64,000 bases of DNA. Source: Callaeas wilsoni (Eukaryota > Chordata > Aves > Passeriformes > Callaeidae). The translations under genes and the position numbers were made by a program. The notes below the pieces were generated by a model. The model searched no databases and was not told where the DNA came from. It was given only the letters and a program-made list of their open reading frames with translations. The stretch covers positions 92,294-156,293 of the forward strand of contig VWPU01011439.1 of the NCBI GenBank assembly GCA_013398955.1. Reading direction: 5' to 3'. Below, one piece after another: positions 22,986 through 34,600 of this stretch. Every line of letters begins with the position of its first letter. The first letter of the stretch is position 1.

Positions 22986-23890
22986 TGTGTGAGGAGAACC
23001 TGGGGTCACACACATCCAAGGGCTGCGCTGGAGGTGCTGATCCAGAACAAACGGAAATCAAAGGAAAGCCTGACCTTGGTTTCAAGGAAGTCCCTGAAAC
23101 AGCGCCGTTAAGTGAATTATTTTCTGAATGTGTCCAGAAGATCAGTGAGTGGTCACTTTGGGAAATGATTCCTTGGAATTGTTCAGTGGCTCTCTGCAGT
23201 TCCAGGCATTTTGTGAAGCACCAACAGGACTTACCTGTGGTTCTATACCCCCAGGTTCCTCTAACTGAATCCATCCATTCCCCCTCATCCTGACAGTTAA
23301 TGAATGGTCTGTTATAATAAATAAAATCCCTCCACATCCCTAGAGATGGAGAGGGGAACGTTTGCTCCTGGGCTGTAAAATTTGGCTGTGTGGGAAGGGG
23401 GTCTTTTGTGTGTGTGGTTGTTTTTCAGTATTGAGTGAGCCAATAATAAAGCATGGTGTATTTTCCTTAAGGACTTGGTCTGCTGTATCCAAGGCCAGGT
23501 AAGAACAGAACAAGAGGGAAGTCACTTGGTTTTGTGCCTGGAGTGAGGCTTAAGCTGTTCAAGGCCAGAGTAAACATGAAGCAAATGAAAAAAAATGCAA
23601 GAGGAGAGAGGTGCTGTGGTTTAGCAATGAGCAGAGCTTGGAAGAGGAGGCTCAGTTGCCTCCCCCGGGAACGCCTGGGCTGCTGTACCCGCTGGCACTG
23701 CCCATCTTCCCAGCTCCAGGCAGAGCTGTATCCTGAGCCAATTTTCTTGTATTCCAGGGGTGCTCCATCACAGGTTGTTTCCAGCTCTGTCCCGCTGCAC
23801 TTTGCTGGGAGTAGCTGAGTGTTTCTGATCACCTCCACAAACCTGGAGCTGTTCCACCCCTTGGTCTGGCTCCACATGGCAGGACGAGGT

Positions 23891-24085
23891 TTCATAAAAT
23901 TATGGAATCACAGACTGGTTTGGATTGGAAAGGATCTTTAAGGAAAGGATCTCATCTCATTCCACCCCGGGAGCAGGGACACCTTCCACCATCCCAGGTT
24001 GCTCCAAGCCCCGTCCAACCTGGCCTTGGACACTTCCAGGGATCCAGGGGCAGCCTCAGCTTCTCTGGACAACATGTTCCAAAAC
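23891..24085 (-). mobile_element. CR1 LINE 3' fragment, minus sense
   Basis: Begins ttcataaaattatggaatca, then 'tttggattggaaaggatctt', 'gcagggacaccttccaccat', 'tccaacctggccttggacac', 'ttccagggatccaggggcag'. It contains a small internal duplication of 'aaggatct' (23929-23936 and 23944-23951) that is absent from related copies. Confidence 0.9.
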
Positions 24086-25068
24086 CTGTTCCATGATTTC
24101 TCTGGGGATCCTGTTTGGTCTATGCTACAACTGACTCTTAAACAGTGTTTTGTTACGACCGTTTCCAGCCCTGAGCTTGTTTCTGCTCTCAAAAAGTTCA
24201 CAGACTAAGCCTAAATCTAAATCTTAAAATTAGCAAAACCCTAAAAATTAGTAAAACCTAAAATTCCTGTACTGATAGTCTTCAAAACTGATTTGTAAGA
24301 TTAAATTTCAATCATACACCTTATACCAGCAGAACTGTAGATTATTCACAGTGAAATAAAATCCCCCAAAGGCAGATTTATCCTGGCTGTTTAGTCCACC
24401 GAGCTGAACTATTAAGAACACTTCAGGGAAAAAGAAGGAAAGCCAAAACACATCCTTTTCTTTCCTCTGAAGTGACGTAAGCAGAACAGCACAGTCGATG
24501 GTCCGAGAGGGTGGTAGCTCCAGAAGAGAGGCAGGCTGGATGTTCAAAGTGAAAAGGATTTTCAGGATTACAGACTGATTTCTCATTTCCTCCTGGTTTG
24601 CAGCTCCCCCGCAAAAGGGAGATGAGGAATAAAAGGGGCTTCTCCCTCCCTCTGGTTAAGAAACTGAGGTGCAACAGCTGCTGAAGTTCCACCTACAAAC
24701 CCAAATATCCTGCACTTGGACACCAGCATAATGTTCGGGGAAACCCTTTTAGTGGCAGGTAATTTTAAATTTTAACCATATTTCTTATTTCTCTCCTGCA
24801 GCTTCTAGGCCATGATGCTGTGAATTCACTAAACAAAATCTGAAATCACAAGCCCACCACACACTGAAGAGATGGGGAGCTGCTAACATGTTACTGCGGC
24901 ACAAAGCACATCCTCACAGCTGCTCCCAGCGAGCCTCAGGATGCTTCTGAAGTCCTTCAGTGGCTCCAAATTTGGGGAAACACCTTCCCAGACTGCTCAG
25001 AGGACGGGGTGGAATTTGTAGGGAAATGCAGACTCCAGCTCAGGTGCGATCCGCATCCACACGAGGTT
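24086..25068. other. Unique noncoding sequence
   Basis: 24210-24265 is a degenerate A/T/C-rich near-tandem stretch (repeated 'taaaattag/aaaacc' blocks). No gene recognised; short minus-strand open frames near 24308-24692 have no domain. Confidence 0.4.
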
Positions 25069-25262
25069 ATCACAGAACCACAGAATGTCCTCAGCTGGAA
25101 AGGACACACAAGGATCACCCAGTCCAGCTCCTGGCTCTGCACAGAACCACTCCAAGGATCCCACCTTGGGCCTGAGAGCATTGTCCAAACATTCCTTGAG
25201 CTCTGGCAGCGTTGGTGTCATGACCGCCGCCCTGGGGAGCCTGTTCAGTGCCTGACCTTCTG
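25069..25262 (-). mobile_element. CR1 LINE 3' fragment, minus sense
   Basis: Starts tatcacagaaccacagaatg, then 'tcctcagctggaaaggacac', 'cagtccagctcctggctctg', 'ccttgagctctggcagcgtt', 'ggggagcctgttcagtgcct'. Same subtype as the copy at 13160-13480 but more diverged and shorter. Confidence 0.88.
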
Positions 25263-25315
25263 AATCTCTGACCTAGCATATAATATCGCTATAAAAATCC
25301 TTTTAAGAATGTTGA

Positions 25316-25866
25316 GCAGGAGCAGTTCGCGTGGCTGGGCTGCGGGCTGAGCCCAGTGGCCCCGCCTGGGGGGCTCGCTGCCTGGATCGGGTCCTGTTGN
25401 GGTGGCCCCGCCTGGGGGGCTCAGCACCCTCCACCCGCTGCCTGGATCGGGTCCTGTTGCGCTCAGCATCCCTCCGGACAAATCCCCTGGGTGCCGGCAG
25501 TCCCTGAGCCCTGTCCCGAGCCGGGACTGCCACCCCACCAAATCACAGAGCTCCGATTTACAAGCAGGATAAAGCCGAAGCATCCCCGGGCCAGCAGCGC
25601 CTGCTGCCCCCTCGGGAAGAGCTCGGGGGCAGGGACAGCGCTGCAGCTGGGTGCGGGCTGGTGCCGGTGGAGGGCTCGCTGCCTTTCCCAGCAGAAGGAA
25701 TGTGCGGTTCCCCGAACAGAGCCGGGCTGGCGAGCGCGGTGCTGCCGCGTGTGCCAGCTCTGCGAGGCTCTGCCCGCTCCCCATCCATCTGCAGATGCAG
25801 CCCGTGCCAGCGGCTGGGCACGGTGGGCTGTGCCGAGGAGGCCATCAGAGGGAAGAGTCCACGGCA
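25316..25866. promoter_or_regulatory. CpG island with broken tandem repeat and assembly N
   Basis: GC content by eye is around 64% and about 40 CpGs fall in 550 bp, giving an observed/expected ratio near 0.7 (hand estimate). Open frames cross it in several frames on both strands (up to 179 codons), as expected for stop-poor GC-rich DNA, so coding is not supported. It could be a promoter of an unannotated transcript or simply a GC-biased minisatellite region. Confidence 0.5.
25357..25459 (+). repeat. Partial tandem duplication with an N at the junction
   Basis: TGGCCCCGCCTGGGGGGCTC occurs at 25357-25376 and again at 25403-25422. A 23-nt block beginning GCTGCCTGGATCGGGTCC occurs at 25377-25399 and 25437-25459. 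The second unit carries 14 extra bases (25423-25436). The N at 25400 falls between the units, suggesting a collapsed GC-rich minisatellite. Confidence 0.9.
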
Positions 25867-27424
25867 TAATTAAAAAATAATAATAAAAAAAAAAAGCGCC
25901 AAAAATCATGGTTTTCCTTTCCCCTCTTCTGTTTAAAATTACCGGGTGGATTTAATCAAACTCAGAAGCTTGATCAATTTAGGGATTTTATTTGAGAGGG
26001 GGCAGGGGGCAGGGAAACCACTCAGGTTTTTTTTTTTTCTTTTTGTCTTTCAAAACCAAAGGGAAATAATGGCAGCTTTGCCAAGCAGGTTTTCCCAAGT
26101 TCTCATAGCTCTACATGATGTGGCTCTGTGACTGGAGCAGACTCCAAGCCTGACTTCCAAACGACCTGGAAAGGGTCCTAAACCAATGTGGCTGCAGGCA
26201 AGTGGGAGCTCAGCTCAGTGGATGCTGCAGTGCTGGAGGAGACAGACAGAAATCCCAAATTGTGAAATCTGCCTCACCTCCAAAAGGCAGAAAAACTCAC
26301 AGACTCCAGGCTTGTAGTTTTAAAGGTATTTAGTGACATTGGTTTCCTGGAGATGTCTGGGTAAGGCTCAGCTTAAAGCTCTTTCACCCCCCCCAAAAAA
26401 GAAATAAAATAAAAAAAGTGAAGTTATTCTATCATCTTGTTATCTCTGTGGGGAAAAAAAAAAAGAAGTGGTAAATACACGACAACAATTGCTTTTTACC
26501 TTTCCATCACTCCAAATATTGAATCTAGCCTGGCTGAGTCCCAGATGGTGAAGCATTTAACTTCATTTCCTAACCTCTTTTGGGGCTCCATTTAATTTAT
26601 TAAGAGGTTACTCTCAGGACAGATCACGCGACACGTAAGTGTAAATTGAGCCCGGTGTATCTGTGATTTACTAACTGGGTGACTTGAAAGCTCCGAGGTG
26701 GTAGTTCTGTATGTGAGTGTGTGCTGGATGCCTGTGCAGAGGGCAGGCACAGAGCCCCAAATCCTCAGGATTTCCTTGCCCATGAAGGTGTCCCATCTTA
26801 GGGCTTCTTGCTGCCTCTCCTCTGAGTCCTGCAAGCAGCGAGCTCCGATTTCAGCTCCTTCCACAGCCTCAGCCCTGGCCTGGAAGGGAATGTCTTGGTC
26901 ATCACTCTGATGAGCACCTTCAGCTCCTCCACATCCAGGTCAAGCCGTATTCCCACTTTTTCTTCTCCTGTTCCAGGAATTCACCACATTTCCTGGCCTC
27001 ACTGATGCGTGTTGAGCTGGGTGTGTGCCAGAGCTGGGAAGTCATCCTTGTTTTCCAGGCTTTTCATGCTCCTCTAAGAGCTGCCCCTTCCAGGGGACTG
27101 CCCCATCCCCTGCTGCTGTCCCATCGCAGAGTCCGTGGTGTCTCTGCTCACCCACACCTCGTGGTCATGACACCACCAGCCACACTTGTGGTCACCCTGC
27201 TAGTTCCAAAATCCAGGGATTACCACCTGGATATGTGCTCCATGGGAAGAGAATCCCATCGAGGAATGACCAGCAAACCCAGCGCTGGCGCCAGAGCATC
27301 TCCTCCCCTTTGTTTCACAGGGCTGTTCCCATCAGAGCTCTGGGATAGAGCCTTCCAAGAGGAGCTTGGGAACCTCCAGGCCGCTTCCCAGGTGAAGGAA
27401 GTGACCAATGACTTCACTGCAAGT
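25867..27424. other. Unique noncoding sequence between two CpG islands
   Basis: Contains A/T homopolymer patches (25869-25896, 26029-26040, 26395-26420, 26453-26465). Minus-strand open frames at 26592-26864 and neighbouring out-of-frame stretches to about 27050 look weakly coding-like but are broken by stops and match no family I recognise. Confidence 0.4.
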
Positions 27425-27975
27425 GAAAGGAGCGGGATGTGCGCCAGGGAGACCCGGTGGCGGCGATGGAGCTGCTTTCTGCTCGGCCGCTGGTTTATTG
27501 TAGCTTTTGGAAGGCGCCAGGGCTGCGGTTATTAATTTATTATTATGTGAATTCCAGCTGTTGATCCCTCGTTTTACCCCTGAACAGGAAAAACAGCCAC
27601 TCTCTGAGACCGAGAGCAAGCGGATTTCGGAGCTGGTGGCGCAGGAGCATCCACCCAAGCTGGTGGCGTTGGCCACGGGGACTCAGGACGGCGCCCGGGT
27701 CACGGGGAAGGCGGTTTGGGATCTGGCAGAGCACGGGGCTGGATCTCCACAGCTGGGGGGAGCTGAAGAGCTGCGGGAAAAGGGCTTTGGGCTGAGCAAA
27801 CCTGCTCCGAGGCAGGGCAGGGGCTGCGGCGGGGAGGGGGCAGCGCAGGGACCCGGCCATGTGTTTGAGGCCGGTCGTTATAAATTACCCCCGCTCCTGC
27901 CCCGGTGCCGGGATGAGGGGAGCGTGTTTTATTAGGAACAGGGAGAAACTCGTGTTCTCTGCTCCGCGGGATGGG
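27425..27975 (+). promoter_or_regulatory. CpG island with TATA-like motif; possible promoter
   Basis: About 44 CpGs in 550 bp by hand count, with an observed/expected ratio near 0.85 (estimate). This is the best CpG island of the window and it contains no recognised repeat. TTATAAATT at 27889-27897 sits in its downstream third, with GC-rich sequence following at a spacing that would suit a start site near 27920. A 142-codon plus-strand open frame (27507-27935) lacks an ATG at its first codon and has no domain. Orientation is a guess from the TATA-like motif. Confidence 0.45.
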
Positions 27976-28209
27976 CTGGCTCGGGAGGTCTTCCCAGCAG
28001 CTCCCACAGGTAAACCCAATTCTCCCGCCCTCGAGCAGCACCTTGATACGGCATTTTGGAAGCTGGCCCCGCTGGTTTTCCCTGTGCACTGCTGATACTC
28101 GATGTTTAAATCAATTACACAGACATTTAAGTCTCTTTCACATGCCAGCACATGGCCCTTGTAAGCCTTCGGGGTTGGGGGCAAGCAGGGGGGTGTTGGC
28201 TTTTGCGAG

Positions 28210-28790
28210 CAGTGTGTACATTAATTCCAACCTAAAGAGCTGCAGTAAATCACTTAATGCCTGAATCAAGTCAGTTGTTGTTGTTTTGGTGAATTGGGAC
28301 CATATTGGGGACTATAATAACCTAATAATGGACAGTGCAGGCATAGACCACACTGTAATGTATATTGTAGGGAATATGGTAATAGTCTGAAATGGCAATT
28401 CTCCTAAATAAATAGCACATCAACTTACTTAAACCTAATCATAAATGGGACAAATTGGACCCATGTGCAAACAGAAACCTGAGCAGAACGCAGGAGTTAA
28501 AGAAGCCATTGTTTCCCAGCCTGACCCTGGGCAGAGAAAGGCTGTGTCAGGTTACATCTGTTAAAATGATTCTAATGCCAGCCCAGTATTTTAATTATAA
28601 ATATATAAAACATTTAATAAGAAGACATTCTGGGCTTTCTAAGCCTTTAAAAAGTGGATGTGGGCGGAGTGGGTAGAATGGTATTCCATGTGCCCCAGAC
28701 AGAGTGCCAGCGTATAATGATTGAATGTTTTCCTGTAATAAATTGAAAAAATCTGGTTTGTAAGAATGGATCCAAATCACTTGGCATTAG
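28210..28790. promoter_or_regulatory. Candidate conserved noncoding element
   Basis: AT-rich, repeat-free, with many short homeodomain-type cores (TAAT/ATTA) and no low-complexity bias. It directly follows the 27.4-28.0 kb CpG island. Inference only. Confidence 0.3.
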
Positions 28791-30999
28791 AAAGGTAATT
28801 TGTTACCTAGCTTCCTCTTGGAAACGGACTGCTTCCAAGTTTGCTGGAACTTAGTTTCTAGGGACTGTGATGTCCAAAAAGAGAAAGAAAGAGCAACCAG
28901 GATGCTCAGGGCTCTGATGTTAAAACACACACATTCTGCTTTTTTCTGCCTGTCTTTTTTTTTCACTTCTCAGTTTTCCAGTCCTCCCTCTCATGGCTCC
29001 AAACACAAGATTCAGCAGCCAAAAAAAGAGGGGGGAAAAAAAAAAAAAAGAGGTTACTCAGGACAAAAGCCAGATCTATAGCCACCTTCTTTGTACCTTT
29101 CCAAATCTCAAGCCTGCTTAATTATGATTAATTGCCACATGGATAATCAGATACAGTTTCAAAAGGTTGGAGATGACAGTCCAAGGACACCAGGGAAGAA
29201 GGAAGGTTCGCCTTTGTTACAAGCAAAAAAGAGGAAGAAAAAAAAAATACCAGGTCCCTTCCTCAGCCCATAACCTTTTCTTATTTTAACAATTCCAAAC
29301 GGAATTAATACCATCAGTATATTGTTCCTGCTCCTGGGAATTGAACTTCAACTGTACAATTTCTGCAGCTGTCAGTTTTTGCAGCCCTCCTGTCAATAAC
29401 GCAATGTTGGGGTGCCCTTCTTCTTGAATGAAAGCAGTTTCAAGTTTCTGCTTTATGTCTGTGCTTTCTGGGTGGTGTGACATGATGAGAAAGTATAAAA
29501 AATAATAACAGCAGTTAAAAAGCTTCCACTCTTGACTTAACTGGATCAAATGTAATAGACTACAGTCTTTTCTCCTGATTTCCTTTGCTTGTTTTAGAAA
29601 ACACTGTGAAAAGTGCAGGAGATTTTGTCTTGCCAGCTCTTTCCTCCATTTAAAATCCCTTTGGCTAAGTCAAGGATCACAGTATGTCATTTCCAGCCTA
29701 ACAGAAGTGCTGGGCCTTGTTCAGCTCCTATTACTAGGAGGCAAATCCCTAGGTTGCAGGCGCCAGTGTTTCTGCGTTTGGCTCCATTCCCAGTATTGTT
29801 TCCTTCATTACATTCCAGAGTGCCTCTCAGCCAGTTAATGTTTGCACTGGGAGGTCCAAATATCCAGCAATCAGCACTGAACTTTTCTCTTTTTGTTGAG
29901 AATTGCAGGTTTCAAATGCAATCACTGGCTTTAAAGAAAAACTTACAGGTGAACACAACAGCACTAATTTCCATTTTATTCACTAACAGTTATAATTTCG
30001 GCAGTTTCTCCATATGCACTCGTAAAACGCCTTCAGAAGATGTCTGGCTTTTTCAGACCTCGTACAGGCTGGAGTTGTTTAGGAATTTTGGGGGTAAGAG
30101 CTGCCCTCTGCACACCTCTCCCACCCCAAAACCCCCATCAGCACGACCCCCACGCTCGGGCCTTAATGCTGGAAATTCTTCCTAATGATACAAATACACC
30201 CTTATTTTTATTTCAAACACAGTGAAATATATTTTAGTGGATGAAGACAGGGGATGCAATAATTTGGGTGGTGTGAAGGGTCAATGTCAGGCTCGGCCCT
30301 GTGAGGTTTGGTTTCTAAATTACTTTTGGTATCATTTTATTTTCTCTTGGTGTCATTTAATTGATAGAGCAAGGATAATTTGCAGTCCTTTGTGCTGTTT
30401 TCAGCATTGGGAGGCATGGAGACGATTCACAGATTTTTTTTTTCTATGACTACTGAATATTTTCCCACGTGTCTGATCATGGGTGGCTCCATGAGCTGCT
30501 CTCAGGATGGATGGACACCTCTGAGAGCAGCACCCTGGATTCTCCTGCCGCCTGAAACTCCTGCCAGCAGCAAGAAAACTTCCTGTGAATGACAGAGGAA
30601 AATATCTTTATTTTCAGAAGCTGTGCCAGGCTGCACCTCAGGCAATTTGAATTGTACTGTAGGAACACTGTCAATAAGACAGCCCTGTATAGTTTCCTTT
30701 CTACAGGTTTACTATTAAGTTACAAGAACCAACCACAGGTTGCGGGCTCGATTACACAATTAAACAAGTCCACGATATTTCCTCATGGGGGGAAAAAAAA
30801 AAAATTAAAAAAATTGTAGAGGTTGGGAAATCCTCAGTGTTTTCCATAAAGCCTCCAGCTATGCCTCCACCCGTGATCATATGTCATATGGATGGTGTCA
30901 CCGTGTCCTAAGGGTGCTCGCTCGCAGCGATGATATCGGATTCATGGAAGTGTATCTGCTCAGGGAGAATACTAATGCTAACTCAGCCTAAATAACAAC

Positions 31000-31290
31000 A
31001 CTGCCAAAGGAGGCAAGCAGGAGATGAAATACAGTGGATTTCAGGAGGCAACAAGCTCTCATTTATTAAGATCACAGGCATTTTACAGGTTACAAATCAT
31101 AAAGCAGAAATAACTTCATAATATACAGGTCAGGAATGTGCCTGGGATATTGAGGAACTATTTCCTTGGCAATAATCTGCCAGAGATAGTCAGGAGCGTG
31201 CGTTTTCTGGCACAACAAATCACTGCTGATTAATTTTGTCTGCCTTTGTCTCAGAGAAGCGACGAGACACTTCAGTGTGTGTTTTGTACT
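31000..31290. promoter_or_regulatory. Candidate conserved noncoding element
   Basis: Repeat-free AT-leaning sequence with isolated CpGs at 31196-31201 and 31259-31266 and an ATTAATTTTGTCTGCCTTTG stretch. It resembles neighbouring candidates in texture. Inference only. Confidence 0.27.
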
Positions 31291-32244
31291 TACTCCACTT
31301 CCGCGCTATTCTTCCTCGGCGCATAATTTTTTGCAAGATAGGCCAAACACAATACTCTTTGTTTTACCCCTTTGACATCGTTTTTGCCTGAGCACAGCCT
31401 GCCTGAGTCAGTTAAGTCAGCAGAACCGAGGCACAGGCTCCTGTGGCAGCCCAGCCTGGAGAGTGACGCTGGCCTGAGCCCGGAGAAGGATTTTTGGGAG
31501 AGGAGCAGCCCCTCTGCCACCACTGGAAAAGTGCACCCAGCGAGGAGGAGTAGAAGTTTCCTTCACGATGGACCTGTAGCAGCAACAGCAAACTGGAATC
31601 TTTTTCCTCTTTGCTGGCAGTCAGGGATAAATCCCAGCTCCGGTCATGGGAATTACGGCAAGAAAAGAAGCTGGAGTTTCCCGCTTGAGGAGCAGCAAAA
31701 GCAGGGCTGGATGCAGCTGGGCAGATGTGGGAAGGGCTGGGCAGCACCGTGGCATCTCTCCCCAGGCTTTATTTATTGGATCCTGGAGCCAGCTGGGCTG
31801 GATGCTGGCCGGCCTCACACAGGAGCTTCACAGCAATAGAACAACAGATATGATAAACACCAAAGGCAACGTCAAAACCCGTCACTTCCCTAACATTAAC
31901 TGAATATTCACTGCTATTAAACATCAGCAGGTCAGAAATGGAGTCTCCAAGGCAGGTGTAAACTTCTGCAGGCACCCTGTGCTGGTGGCGTGACAGTCAC
32001 CAGTTATTGTTGGAGTATTCTCTCCACTTTCCCAAAGTTTCCGTGCTTTGACAGAGATTCCCTGTTCCGGACTGGTTGTAGTGAATCACCCTGAAAGAGA
32101 AGAATGTTCAGGAAGTGAGAGAGGTGAGTGGTAACCTGGGGCTCAGGAGGACCTGGGCAGGCAGAATCCAGTGCTGTGACAGGCAAACAGCAGGAACATC
32201 CAGAGGAAGGCAGTTTTGAAGTGTTTTCATCAGAAAGGGACATT

Positions 32245-32375
32245 CCCAACCCGGCCTTGGGCACTGCCGGAGATCCAGGGGCAGCCCCAGCTTCTCTGGG
32301 CACCCTGTGCCAGGGCCTCCCACCCTCACAGGGAAGGATTTCTTCCCAATATCCCATCTAATCTTGCCCTCTGGG
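32245..32375 (-). mobile_element. CR1 LINE internal fragment, minus sense
   Basis: 'cccggccttgggcactgccg', 'gagatccaggggcagcccca', 'ctctgggcaccctgtgccag', 'ggaaggatttcttcccaata', 'tcccatctaatcttgccctc'. The 3' terminal part with the tail repeat is missing, unlike the other minus-sense copies, so it was cut by a later deletion. Confidence 0.88.
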
Positions 32376-34488
32376 AGTTAAACTCGCCTGCTTTCAGTTT
32401 TGCTTGCTTCAGGCAAAGCAACACCTCCCAAAGTCACCTCCCACCTCCACATCTCCCAAATGAGAGAAAAATAATGAACTCCGACCCTGGGTGATGCTGC
32501 CCCAAACCCGACAAGTGGAGGAAGCCTCTGCTCCCACTGTGAGTGGCTGCAGTGGTTCCTGGCTCTCCTCTTGTGCTGGGAGAGTGGAGAAAATTTTCAT
32601 GGAAGACTTTTCTAAGTGGAGCTGATGGAAACCTGGAGAGGTGGCTTGTTTCTCTCTATACCTAATTTATCTTCCACGGGATTGGAGCCATCACGGAAAA
32701 TGGTGTTGCTGTTACTGCTTCTGTTGTCAATACTTGCCTTCCACTCACATTCCCAAAGTTCCCACCTTCATCCTCGTCCCCTTTTCCCTCCAGAACTACA
32801 ACCAAACCAAAACCGTGTTCAGAACATTTCTTGCAATTCCAAAAAAAACCTGAAAGAAAACAAGCAGCCGGCAGATGCTGATTTTCTCACTTAACTGCAC
32901 ATATTTTATAGTAATTCTCTCTGATTTTCTCCCAAGACACCCACCTGACCTTCCTTTCTCTGCAATCTCTCCCAGTAGTGGCCGAACGCTTCTAATCATG
33001 TGAGATTCAGCCCATGGAAATAAGCTGCAACTAAGACAAATTTACCCTCTGACCTCAAGGCCTCTGAGTGCACAACAGAGCCCAAGAAATATCTCTGCTG
33101 AAAGGAATGCGTTTTCCTTGGATTTTTAGACCAAACCAAATTAATGCTGCAAAGAGAAATTTGTGTTTTTTTTTTTTCCTCTTTCACAAAACCACAAATA
33201 AAATAAAAACAATTCGGTGCTTCTGGAAGGAAGAATGACAAAATGCATTTTCCAAGAATTTCCAAGCAACTAAAAATGGGACATCGTAAATACTTTTGCT
33301 TCTCTCTACGTAACTGAAATTGATTTACAAGCATGAATTAATTTTAATTAATGCACTGTGATGAAGCAGGGATTAGTTAGCCCAGAATTTTTCAAAGTTA
33401 CCCATAGACAATTTGGTCAGGAGAGCACCTCCAGAGCGAATCCTTCTGCGGTTCTGGTGGGAGCCCAAAATCTCTGTGGTAACTGAAAGAATAACCTACG
33501 GAGGGAAAGAGAAAATTTGGAAAACTGTTCAAATGAATTTTTAGCTGCCTTTGTTATCTGAAAATAAGGAGGAGGCTCCACATCATCTGAGCAGTCGGAT
33601 TTCCGCGCACCACCCAGCGCTTGGAGAGTCTCGTGTCCAGTCAGGACCAGTTTGGGCCCAGGTTAGGGTGGGCTGAGATGCAGCGACTGAATGGAGGTTT
33701 CCTGCTCACGCCCCAACTCCTTCGCAGGACCTGGGAACAGAACTTCCCGGCCTTTCCCATCCGCCAGGAGCAAAGCTTGTATTTCTCGGTCTGGATTATT
33801 ATTTTCTTTTTCAGATTAAGGAAAACAGAAATGAGAGAGAAAGAAAACTGGTGACTCATGGCAGTCTTTTTGCTGAAACACAGCTGCCCTTGTCCCAGGA
33901 ACAGGATTCTTAGAGCCTGCATCCAAAATTTATTGCAAAATAAAACTGAAACTTTTAAAAACAACCACACAAAGTGATGTTTCTCTTTCTTTTTTTCATA
34001 TGTATTTGTGAGGCTATAGCCAGGATCAAGGGGAAACTCAAGAGAAACGGAATTCTTGTGAAATTTTCAGGCAAATTTTGCAAACCCACACAGGCTCTAT
34101 TGGCTGGAAAAACTTCAAACTCATTTTGTGGTTTTCAAAGCTTTGATGCTTCTGGACTTTCTGGGATTCCTTTGGTGTCAGGTCAATGTAACAGCACTCA
34201 CACCACAACCCTCAGGTAATGTTGTATTTTTCCTCTGGTGCTGCTGTTGGAAATGTGCAGGAAATCCTGTGTCCAGTGATCCCACATCAGGAAGCAAAAA
34301 GACTGCAGCCGTGTGAGCATCCACTCCTAAATTTAATGGGGCAATCTTTGCATTTTAGGGAAAACGTTCCAGGATTTGCCACAAGTTTTCTGCTTTCAAA
34401 ACAGAGATCTTAGGTCTGACTTGCAGAACTTTGGATTGCCACCACTCTGAGATTAGTAATTTATTTGTGGCTCGAATTTATGCCTGGA
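32376..34488. other. Unique noncoding sequence
   Basis: No repeat recognised beyond T runs near 33166-33178. Open frames up to 112 codons, without recognisable domains. Confidence 0.4.
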
Positions 34489-34600
34489 GAATCAGGGAAT
34501 CATGGAATGGTGTGGGTTGGAAAGTGCCCTAAGGACAATCCAGTTCCAACCCCCTGCCAAGGACAGGGAGACCTTGCACTGGAAAACCTGCCTGATTCAG
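34489..34600 (-). mobile_element. CR1 LINE 3' terminal fragment, minus sense
   Basis: 'aatcagggaatcatggaatg', 'gtgtgggttggaaagtgccc', 'aatccagttccaaccccctg', 'ccaaggacagggagaccttg'. Only the last 110 bp or so of the element is present. Confidence 0.82.

Larger units (their letters stand above)
19625..23890. other. Long unique segment with conserved-element candidates
   Basis: 4.3 kb without recognised transposons. It holds the 14-bp AT repeat (20311-20348), AT-rich candidate conserved DNA (21140-21560 and 22520-22690) and a CpG-dense patch (22685-22985). Long open frames (207 codons on minus, 21731-22354; 142 codons on minus, 23467-23895) have no domain and no support. Confidence 0.45.
27976..32244. 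other. Long unique segment, no transposon recognised
   Basis: 4.3 kb of unique DNA. It includes two AT-rich candidate conserved stretches (28210-28790; 31000-31290) and A-rich tracts at 29036-29049, 29240-29249 and 30791-30812. A 190-codon plus-strand open frame (29613-30185) has no domain or codon signature that I recognise. Confidence 0.45.

Noticed and set aside
25245..25784. 179-codon minus-strand open frame across an N
   Set aside because: Stop-poor because of the CpG island and tandem repeat; reads as Pro/Gly-rich repeat translation.
26880..27060. Possible processed-pseudogene fragment on the minus strand
   Set aside because: Charged, coiled-coil-like stretches appear in more than one frame, but they match no family I know and are broken by stops; no poly(A) tail was found.
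29613..30185. 190-codon plus-strand open frame
   Set aside because: No domain, no splice or promoter context; consistent with chance.
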